Shown here: positions 56,950-64,000 of the stretch, one piece after another
Numbering within the stretch: position 1 is the first letter of the stretch
Layout of the letters: the number at the start of each line of letters is the position of its first letter
NCBI GenBank assembly: GCA_029204225.1
Contig: CM055095.1
Span: forward strand, 74,573,501 to 74,637,500
Reading direction: 5' to 3'
Length of the DNA stretch: 64,000 nt
From: Diphasiastrum complanatum
Taxonomy: Eukaryota; Streptophyta; Lycopodiopsida; Lycopodiales; Lycopodiaceae
Position numbers and translations under genes: made by a program
The notes under the pieces: generated by a model
Told to the model about the DNA's origin: nothing
Databases searched by the model: none
What the model saw: only the letters and a program-made list of their open reading frames with translations

Positions 56950-58150
56950 GCCAGTCGTGATGAAGTCCTTGTCTAGAGAGATGGAGCCTCTACACCACCA
57001 CTGGGCCACATACGGTTGCAGCATCATGTCCGATGGCTGGGCTGATGTCATAGGAGAAGGCCGATCCTCAACATCTTGGTCTCCAACTGCATGGGCGCAC
57101 AGTTTTGAGGGCCGTGGATTGCAGCAGAGGGGGGAGAGTCATATCTGCAGAGTTCATGTTTGATGTCATCAGGTCTTCCATCCTGTCCATAGGCCCCCAG
57201 CATGTTGTTACGGTGGTGACGGACAATGCCACCAACTACATTCAGATGGGTGTCCTGCTAGAGGCCGAGTTCCCTCACATCGTTCATACCCCCTGTGCAG
57301 CGCACGACATAGACCTTAACGATGTTTGTTTGTGGTTACATGTAAACCCTGACTCTTGCGGTTAATGGACTTGGCAGTTGTTTCTCCTCATGCACCACCC
57401 ACGTAGGGACGAGCTAGATGATGAGATCTACAAAGAGTTCTACAGATAGGCAGAGGTTGACGCATGGGCTTTATGGCGGCAGAGGAGGGCACAGAGTAGG
57501 TGAGAGAGGGCTGAGGAGGGGGATGATGAGGGCTCGAAGGGTAGAGCTCAAGGCTGATTATGAGGAGGAGTGGGCTAAGGAGGGGGATAATGAGGAGGAG
57601 GAGATGGGGTAAAGGCACAGGGACATGACCTAGCTGACCTGTTGGTGGACCTTGATGCGGAGACAGAGGAGGAGCCAGTCATTCCCACGCGTAGGCCTAG
57701 AGGGCGCCCTAGAGGTTTTGGGAGGGGGGGGACTGGTTCACTTTTTGTAGACAGGAGTGGAGCATCGCAAGCAGTCGTTGGCCAAGCATCATCACAGTGG
57801 GTAGGGCCATCCCAGGGTGTAGGATCACAGCCACCTGAGACAGACACGCGGGCGTAGACAGAGGGGTGGGGGTAGCCAGAGGGGGCGAAGAGAGAGGCAG
57901 AGGTAGGGGCAGGGGGAGGACGAGCAGAGGCAACAAAGCCAGAGCATGCAGCAGCAAAGCCAGAGTTGCGCCACGATGTATGGTTCCCTCTGATTGATCT
58001 GCAGACCTCTGGGATCAGCAGATTGGCAGAGACTCGGAGGATTATGATTACCATGACTCCGACGAGTCTTAGTTGTATAGTTTTCATTATGTTCATCGAA
58101 CATCATTGTACCCCATTTTGGTGCCATGTGGCCCGATATTATATATTATG
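56950..58150 (+). pseudogene. Decayed hAT transposase (DUF659-type)
   Basis: Two frames give the DUF659/hAT segment: HHHWATYGCSIMSDGWADVI, then EFMFDVIRSSILSIGPQHVV, TVVTDNATNYIQMGVLLEAE and FPHIVHTPCAAHDIDLNDV (IMSDGW, VTDNATNY and TPCAAH are the family hallmarks). Beyond 57370 comes an acidic and arginine/glycine-rich C-terminal region (RRPRGRPRGFGRGG at about 57690) and an EDYD/SDES tail, as in many plant hAT genes, broken by several stops and frameshifts. The BED zinc finger and the dimerisation domain are not identified. Confidence 0.8.
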
Positions 58151-58284
58151 ATGATCTTATTTACAACAGTGCCATGATTCAGTATGGTTCCTTATCATTT
58201 CAGATCGATTTTATGGTTTATGGCTAGAGAGAGAGAGAGAGAGAGAGGAGAGGGAGAGGACGTGTCTTTTCTCTGCATTATGGA

Positions 58285-58440
58285 TGAAACAATGGTTCGG
58301 TATGGTTCGGTACGATTCAGTATGGTTCAGTACCATTCAACACCATAGTTGCACGAATCGCAGTTCAAACCTCGAACCGCGGTACGAACCATTCGGAGCC
58401 GGTTCGAACCAAAATCCGGTTTGAACCAGGAAAACAAAAA
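58285..58440. repeat. hAT-type subterminal motif cluster and transposon ends
   Basis: TATGGTTCGG/TATGGTTCAG words crowd 58290-58335 and end in TTCAACACCATAG, probably the 3' end of the hAT relic. Directly after, CATAGTTGCACGAATCGCAG resembles the left terminus CAAGGTTGCATCGAACCGCA at 59664 and is followed by GGTACGAACC, CCGGTTCGAACC and CCGGTTTGAACC. The matching right end for this second terminus is not found nearby. Confidence 0.55.
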
Positions 58441-58639
58441 AAACCCCAAAAAAGCCAAAAAAATGTTTGACAGAATGAATAAGTACATATCTCGTAGGAT
58501 CACTGTCCATGTCGGGCAACATAAAAAAAAATGCTAGTCTAAGTGGAAAAGACAATATAGAACTCTCTCTAGCCAGTTAAAGACACATCCAATATAGAAT
58601 CATACAAAGCATATAAAAGCAGATATACAAGAGCTTAAC

Positions 58640-59655
58640 CTCCAGCTCTGAAGAGGGTACAGGTGCAAGAGCTTAACCGCCTGCTCTGCTGAGGAAAGTG
58701 AAAGGATAAATATCAATCTCGAAAAAAGCGTCTGATACCCATAGAAGCTGTGAGCTGTGATCGAGGAGCTCTGGTAGCTCTAGAGGCGCGTGTACATCTG
58801 GCAAGAGGTGGTGGCTGAGCACGCTGGGCCTTCCCCTCACCACTATGATTGCCTCATCATCTGATAGGTCATCGCGCTCCTGCTTCTAAAAGAAGCTAGT
58901 AATGAGATGCTGGCCAGAATCAATAATACTCTCCGATGGTAGCAAAGAGGCTCTCAACGTAAGCATCTCTCATAGTCAAAGGCCGACACATCTGGGATCT
59001 TGATACTCCAAAAAGATACCGAGGGTAATAGGGGTGTCTCGATATAAACAATGGTATCGGCCACGTATCTCATAGTATGTAAGGCATATGAAGATAAAAT
59101 GGAACTCATCCTCCACTACACCCAATGTGCATACCTGGCATACCCGATGCTCTCTCAAAATGCCTGAATATCTGCTTGTCTCAATAGCAAGCTGACGCGA
59201 AGAGACTCGTAACTGTCCCAATCTGTATCGGAGCCCAAAAAAAAGAGGAAGAGATAGTCTAATAGGAAGTCCCAAACTGTCTCTGCGTAAGATATGTATG
59301 CCATAAAAGGTCAGCTTGACTCTCTCATGATCAAGACGATCCCACACTATGTGACAATATCTACGATACAGCTGTTGTCTGATAAATGCATGAGTTCCCT
59401 GTGGGAGATCCAGCATCGAGAAGTCCCATGACTGAAAGAAAGCCACCACATCACCGTACCAAGAAGATCTAGCCTGTTGTCCAGCTATAGTCTGAAAAGA
59501 AGTAAGCGCTGCCATCACGTATCTGTGAGTATCCATGGTCTCAAGTCGATGTAGAAAGGTAACTCCGCTAAAAGAATCTCATGAGGAACTGATGGCTTCG
59601 CACGAATCATCCTCCCTAACATGGTGATCTGCAGGCGAGTGATGTCTTTCCAAGT
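58640..59655 (-). pseudogene. LINE reverse transcriptase C-terminal part
   Basis: Minus frames: RLQITMLGRMIRAKPSVPHE near 59600, a one-base frame break, then 59536-58976 with FLEYQDP at its end and a zinc-finger region CQVCTLGVVEDEFHFIFICL before TYYEIRGRYH. This is the zf-RVT type C-terminus (C..C....ED..HF...C..Y...R) of plant LINEs. The tail continues to about 58700. The LINE portion upstream of 59655 lies beyond the inserted hAT-like element, at 62732-62963. Confidence 0.8.
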
Positions 59656-59778
59656 GCCCTGAGCAAGGTTGCATCGAACCGCAGTTCGAACCATCGAATT
59701 GTTCGGACCGAGTTCGAACCGTCAACTAGGCCCTAAACCCGATTTCCGAAGTTCGAACGGTCTGGACTCTGTTCGTGC

Positions 59779-59780
<2 letters not shown>

Positions 59781-59865
<85 letters not shown>
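59781..59865. repeat. (GA)n microsatellite, 85 bp
   Basis: Pure GA run between the hAT-like left end and the copia RNase H fragment. On the minus strand it begins right after the codons for SKKQDT. Confidence 0.98.
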
Positions 59866-59868
<3 letters not shown>

Positions 59869-60420
59869 CTTGCTTTTTGGAAAGCCAAGATATGACTCCT
59901 CCACATAGGAATGTAGCAAAGGCACTTGTGGATCTTCTATCCACTTTGTCACCTGCAAAATCTGAGTCCGAGTATGCTCTCAAACAAAGATTAGTCCCTT
60001 GATATACTATGCCAAAGTTTCTAGTAGCCAAGATGTACCTAACACTCTTTTGGCACTCTTCCAATGACATATTAGTGGACTTTGCACGTATTGACTCAAT
60101 TTGCCAACACAAAAGCTAAGATCTGGTCTAGTGATGGTCAAATAGATCAAGGAACCAATAAGTTTTCTATAGATAGTGATTTCCTCAAAGGATAATTCAT
60201 CTCTTTCCTTAGAAACTTTTACATTTAGTTCCATGGGAGTTTCAACTCCTTTACAATCTTTCATGCCAAACTTTTCTAAGATGGATCTAGCATACTTAGA
60301 TTGACATATGAAAGTAAAATCATTGCATCTAGTAACTTCTATTCCAATTATGACCTTTAGAAGTCCTAGATCTACCATTTTAAACTCACTAGACAAGGAA
60401 ATTTTTACATCTTTAATGCC
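59866..60420 (-). pseudogene. Copia RT/RNase H fragment
   Basis: FKMVDLGLLKVIIGIEVTRC, SKYARSILEKFGMKDCKGVE, LIGSLIYLTITRPDLSFCVG, and after a frame change YSDSDFAGDKVDRRSTSAF and GGVISWLSKKQDT. Close relative of the copia at 8406-9095. Everything after SKKQDT is lost to the (GA)n tract. The RT active site (YVDD) and all upstream domains are absent. Confidence 0.88.
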
Positions 60421-60504
60421 ATCATGATCCTGTGAGTATTATATCATCTTCAAAAACCTGCCAATTTGGGAATAGTTTTAGATCAATGTCTTAAATGCAC
60501 TTGT

Positions 60505-61283
60505 ACTTGGCTCTTACCATGTCAATTTACAGCAAAATGGACCAAGAATAGATCTGAAACCTATCAATCTACACAAGATTAGATAGCATTTAGATCAAAT
60601 CTAGATGAAGAAATCTAACAAGAACAATCATTTATGACCAAAACTTGAGCTTGCTGGTTTCACACGTGTGAATACCTGTCAGAGTACGGACAGTAGGCTG
60701 AGTATGAAGTATACTAAGCTAAGAACCCAATCAATGCATAAAATAGCAAGACAAATGGAGAGATTACTCAAAAAATTCACCAAAACCAACATTTAGCTTC
60801 CATATAAATTATGGCCAAATGAGCCACTATATATACACAAGAGCTGATGCTTACTCAACTGATTTGGCACGTATGAGAGTGCCTACTTATCAAAGGATCC
60901 ACCAATAATCATCAATATGGCACATGGACCAAGTTTCCTAACTTATAGCCACCTCCCTTGACTTTAGGCAATTTTCCTAATTTATAGGGACTTGCACAAA
61001 TATCTACTACAAGTTGGATCTCACCTACTACTGATGTTTTGACACATGTGAGCAGTCCTTGACACAGTGTGAGATCACTCCTATCCATGTAAAATAGCTT
61101 TTCCTACCAATAAACTGATGCCAAGTGGCATATAGCTAGAAAACTAGATTTTGGCCATTTTAGCCACTAGATCTCAAATGAAATGGTATGTATAACCTAT
61201 ATGACTCATCTTAATGATACATGTGTAAACATAATATGTACATGATTTTGGCCTAGATCAAGCATGATTTTGACATTTTCACA
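60505..61283 (-). repeat. Copia LTR (inverted relative to 39671-40451) with primer-binding site
   Basis: LTR 61283-60520 on the minus strand begins TGTGAAAATGTCAAAATCAT and is followed by TGGTAAGAGCCAAG (60519-60506), a decayed initiator-Met primer-binding site. About 85 bp further the copia RT fragment starts, so gag, protease, integrase and most of RT are deleted. Confidence 0.82.
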
Positions 61284-61289
61284 ATCTCA

Positions 61290-61850
61290 GGAAGAAGTTC
61301 GACTTCCAAAGTATCAAATGTGTTTTCGTCAGCTACACTACTTCAGATCAAGCCTACAAGTTGTTCAATCCATCGAGTCGAAGATATTTACTAATCGGGA
61401 TGTCATCTTCATAGAAGATTAGTTTCAAGACCTCAAAGGAAAGGGTAGTTCCCATGTAGCCGACCTATCAGATTCTCCTGACGCTTTGAACTTTCCAGTT
61501 CCGCAGGCGACTATTCCCATTGAAGGTCTAAGCTCTTCTACCTCCGACGAACAACAAATCAACGGTGGGTCAGAAGAAGATGATGTTGCATTTCAGCAAC
61601 TACAGTATGATGGAAATGATCAACTTCCTCTATTACCCAGAAGATCTTCAAGAACCAGCAGATCACCCAACCGGTATATCGACGAGTCTGCAGCCTACCT
61701 TGTTCAAGAAGAGGCCCTCAGTTCCGATCTCTGGAAAGAAGCTATGGATAAAGAGTATTCATCTCTTATCAAGAACCAGACATGGACGATTGTCGAATAA
61801 CCTACTAGCAGAAATGTAGTTGATTGCAAATGGATTTTCACAGTCAAGAA
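61290..61850 (+). pseudogene. Copia integrase end, linker and RT start
   Basis: Plus frames: integrase C-terminus (SDQAYKLFNPSSRR), acidic linker from 61486 (TIPIEGLSSSTSDEQQINGG, SEEDDVAFQQLQYDG, RSSRTSRSPNRYIDESAAYL) and RT start (SSDLWKEAMDKEYSSLIKNQ, TWTIVE, a stop, then VDCKWIFTVKK). It breaks off into the TG-rich repeat. Same family as 7044-8160. Confidence 0.82.
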
Positions 61851-62035
61851 GTGTGTGTGAGTCTTGAGAGTGTGTGTGTGCACTGTGTGCCTTGTGAGTC
61901 TGTGTGAGCACTGAGATTGTGTGTGTGCATTGTGTGTGTATGTGTGTGTGTGTGTGTGAGTGATTGTGTGTGTGTGCACTGTGTGTGATATTTTGTGTGT
62001 GTGACACTATGTGTGTTGAATCTTGATGGGGTTCA
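61851..62035. repeat. Impure (TG)n / CACTGTGTG repeat
   Basis: GTGTGTG runs interspersed with GAGTC, GCACTG and CACTATG words. The recurring unit is GTGTGTGCACTGTGTG. It starts directly at the end of the copia RT fragment. Confidence 0.9.
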
Positions 62036-62059
62036 GTGTGGGGCCTGGGCATTGTGAGA

Positions 62060-62420
62060 GGGGTGTGGGACTTGGGTAGCTACTTAGTTAGAAGTTAGAA
62101 GTTAGGAGTTAGTCCGAGTTAGTAGTTACTAGAGTCTAGTTAGAACTTAGGAGTTAGAAGTTGGCGGTTAGGGTTAGAAACTAGATTAGACTTTAGAATT
62201 TAGAATTTAGGGTACCCAGTATACTACATAGATATTAGAGACCTCAGACTCATCACTCTGAGCTCAAGCCTCAAATTTCAATTATACTCCTAATTTCTAA
62301 ACCCTAAGTTCCAAGTTTGAAGTGGCAAGTTCCAACTCTAGAGTCCGGACTCCAAACTCCACAGTCTCCTGAGTCCTTAGCAAGCAAATCCTTGTACCCA
62401 GGATATGGTTACAACTTACA
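62060..62420. repeat. Degenerate GTTAGAAGTTAG / CTCCAAACTCC word repeats
   Basis: 62080-62210 is built from GTTAGAA, GTTAGGAGTTAG and TTTAGAATTTAG words; 62250-62400 from CTAAACCCTAAG, TTCCAAG and GACTCCAAACTCC words, partly complementary to the first. Non-coding. Confidence 0.6.
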
Positions 62421-62597
62421 ACTTATTGGTAATTGCAGTTCAAGACTTAGGTCATTATGTTTTGATACGACAAGTCACAGGTCGCAAGAGATCTGATTAT
62501 CCTGATTCCTTATAACTCTAAATTTAGAGGAAATTGTTTAGCTATTAGGTATCTGTACAGTGAATATATGACTTGTACATCAGATAAAATCATTTTT

Positions 62598-62723
62598 TTA
62601 AAAATGAAAAAGACAGGTTCGAACCGTTTTCATATTCGAACCTGGCCTGCCGGTTCGAACCTCAAAGAATCGGTTCGAACCGGCCGGTCCGAATCGACCT
62701 GTTCGAATCGGGGTGTAACCTTG
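62598..62723. repeat. GGTTCGAACC cluster at the right end of the hAT-like element
   Basis: Five copies or near copies of GGTTCGAACC within about 100 bp (from 62616: AGGTTCGAACCG, ATTCGAACCTG, CGGTTCGAACCTC, TCGGTTCGAACCGG, TGTTCGAATCGG), then the terminus GGTGTAACCTTG. Confidence 0.85.
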
Positions 62724-62731
62724 ACCCTGAG

Positions 62732-62963
62732 ACATCCCTGGGCACCAAACCTCCGTCGAGTGCATAGCCAGTGGTGAGACCACTGTAGAGAAAAGGTGGT
62801 CTCTGGTAGCAGGATCATGAATATGGTAAGTAGTACAGACTCTCTCCATATGTACCAAGGCAGCATTGCCCCTTACGCAGGCAAGATAGAGCAGTAGAGC
62901 GAAAAGTGTGTAAGGGGCCGGTGAATAGTACACCTAGATAGGTGTATGATGTAACAATCTCCA
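62732..62963 (-). pseudogene. LINE reverse transcriptase segment upstream of the split
   Basis: Minus translation: MEIVTSYTYLGVLFTGPLHT, LSCLRKGQCCLGTYGESLYY, then DHLFSTVVSPLAMHSTEVWC and PGMSQ. YLGVLFT and the P....EVW block are the post-RT thumb motifs of plant LINEs. It is cut at 62963 by the LTR insertion and at 62731 by the hAT-like element, and continues at 59655. Confidence 0.8.
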
Positions 62964-63321
62964 TGTTACGAGCTCGTAACCAGTGCCAAACCCTAGAGAA
63001 CACAGATAGGTCAGATACCACAGTCAGGGTCGTGTCCAGTGTACATGACCAACAGGGCAAGACAGTGTGAGTAGTGTGCCCCAGCACGGTCCATAGCCAT
63101 GGCGGGCCTAACACAGCCTAGGGACCCTGTCTGCAGGATAGGGCTCCCAGTTGGGTCCCGACGTGCAGTCGGCCACGTCAGTGCCACGTGGCTGACACTT
63201 GGCAATAGCATGCTACCAGTCCTCACACTGGGCTAGGAGGGGCTTACTCTATATTAGGGAGTAGGCAAGGTTGGGTGGATCAGTTAGTGTTTGCCCTACT
63301 GTGGTGTTAAAATCTCTTACA
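62964..63321 (+). repeat. LTR (5' LTR of an element leaving the window)
   Basis: 358 bp, TGTTACGAGC...CTCTTACA, partner of the solo LTR at 56459-56816. The primer-binding site lies one base downstream, so this is the 5' LTR of a plus-strand element. GTTACGAGCTCGTAAC at its start is a perfect 16-bp palindrome. Confidence 0.93.
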
Positions 63322-63322
63322 C

Positions 63323-63336
63323 TGGTATCAGAGCCA
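63323..63336 (+). promoter_or_regulatory. Primer-binding site TGGTATCAGAGCCA
   Basis: Exact match to the common initiator-Met tRNA site, one base after the LTR. Confidence 0.93.
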
Positions 63337-64000
63337 TCTCCTTTTGTGGGAGTTTAGGAGCAGCAGTAAAGAAAGCTATCAGAAGATAGGAAGTGTTTCT
63401 CAGATTCTCAGAGAGGAATAGAGGAGGAGGGTCGCTGTAGATGCAGCCTTCAAACCTTTGAAATTCACTGAGAAATTACAGTAGTAAGGAGTCAGATTCC
63501 ATGTACAGGTAACTCGCTAGAAGGGCAGCTATCCATCGTTGATTTCAGAGACCTTTTTGCAGATTTCCACGGAAATAGAGTAGGAAATAGCAAGTAGACC
63601 CATCGCTGTACATACAGGGATCTACTTCTGTTTTCAAAGTGCAATTTCAGTAGAGCTGGGCGGATTTCAAGCTGAGATTTCCCAGCAGGGTCAGCGCTGC
63701 CAATACTTCTGAGTTTTCAGATTTCTGACAAATTTTTGGGCCCTAACTTGGAAGATTTGGAGCAATAGTACTTCGAAGAGATCAACGAGTAACGGGCTTC
63801 TGAAATTTCAGAATTCAAAAGTGCTTTCGGACTTCAAATTTGCCTTCTTGTGGACAGATTGGGGTGCTGTCAGACCAGCGAGGGGGGATAGCAAAAAAAA
63901 TTTCAGATCTTTTGCATTTTTTTCCGCCTCCTATTCAGATTTCTCAGAGCCACAGGTCTGAAAGCCGTGGAGGAAGAGCTGAAAGGGCTTTTCTTGATTC
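63337..64000 (+). mobile_element. Leader of the LTR element, cut by the window edge
   Basis: No long open frame in 664 bp. TTTCAGAT/GATTTCAGA words recur about ten times. Gag would be expected to the right, outside the window, so the superfamily cannot be told. Confidence 0.75.

Larger units (their letters stand above)
59664..62723. mobile_element. 3.06-kb hAT-like non-autonomous element in the LINE
   Basis: Termini CAAGGTTGCA (59664) and TGTAACCTTG (ending 62723) are inverted repeats, 9 of 10 matching. Flanks GCCCTGAG (59656-59663) and ACCCTGAG (62724-62731) are a 7/8 match to an 8-bp target duplication, the hAT length. Both ends carry clusters of GGTTCGAACC-type motifs, as hAT subterminal repeats do. 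The interior has no transposase; it holds copia LTR and pol pieces, two microsatellites and AT-rich DNA. The LINE coding sequence resumes in place on both sides. Confidence 0.78.

Noticed and set aside
61704-62052. His/Thr-rich frames suggesting metal-binding proteins
   Set aside because: Products of the TG/CA-rich simple repeat.

Overview
This window is nuclear DNA of a land plant with a repeat-rich genome. The evidence is one intact-looking intron-containing NPF (NRT1/PTR family) transporter gene with GT-AG introns, plus dense, nested plant-type Ty1/copia and Ty3/gypsy elements, hAT DNA-transposon pieces, a LINE and a tRNA-derived SINE. No prokaryotic, viral or organellar gene block is present. 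The exact lineage cannot be set from sequence alone; the heavy nesting suits a large genome, but that is inference.

Layout. 1-1850: minus-strand gag/protease remnant of the same gypsy family as the large element at 22.7-31.9 kb. 3.27-3.65 kb: broken elongation factor 2 fragment. 6.6-12 kb: several minus-strand copia pieces, one carrying gag, protease, integrase, RT and a deleted RNase H. 12-15.9 kb: minus-strand gypsy gag region with primer-binding site and LTR. 17.0 kb: 86-bp tRNA-derived insertion with a perfect 16-bp target duplication. 17.76-21.42 kb: the NPF gene, four exons, plus strand. 22.66-31.86 kb: gypsy element with two LTRs, frame-broken gag-protease-RT-RNase H-integrase and an extra 3' coding region. 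32.77-36.02 kb: gypsy relic with gag, protease and an integrase tail but no RT. 37.39-38.01 kb: divergent histone H3-like reading frame with a C-terminal tail. 39.67-43.0 kb: plus-strand copia LTR, primer-binding site and deleted gag. 43.7-44.48 kb: a minus-strand LTR with a tRNA-Asp-type primer-binding site. 44.65-51.7 kb: a 2.3-kb duplication flanking exon-like sequence and a GGATCG motif field. 53.1-55.7 kb: minus-strand exons of an unrecognised gene. 56.46-56.82 kb: solo LTR with perfect 5-bp target duplication. 57-58.1 kb: decayed hAT transposase. 58.7-62.96 kb: a LINE split by a 3.06-kb hAT-like element that itself contains copia debris. 62.96-64 kb: LTR, primer-binding site and leader of an element that runs off the window.

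The likely functional host content is the NPF transporter and, less certainly, the unrecognised minus-strand gene near 53-55.7 kb with possible downstream exons at 47-48 kb. The rest is mobile DNA in various states of decay. The points most worth a second look are the histone H3-like frame with its tail, the hAT-like composite element, and the repeated occurrence of dense fields of a short CpG-containing motif, a different motif in each field, at 3.9, 16.1, 25.4, 43.0, 48.3, 58.3, 59.7 and 62.6 kb.
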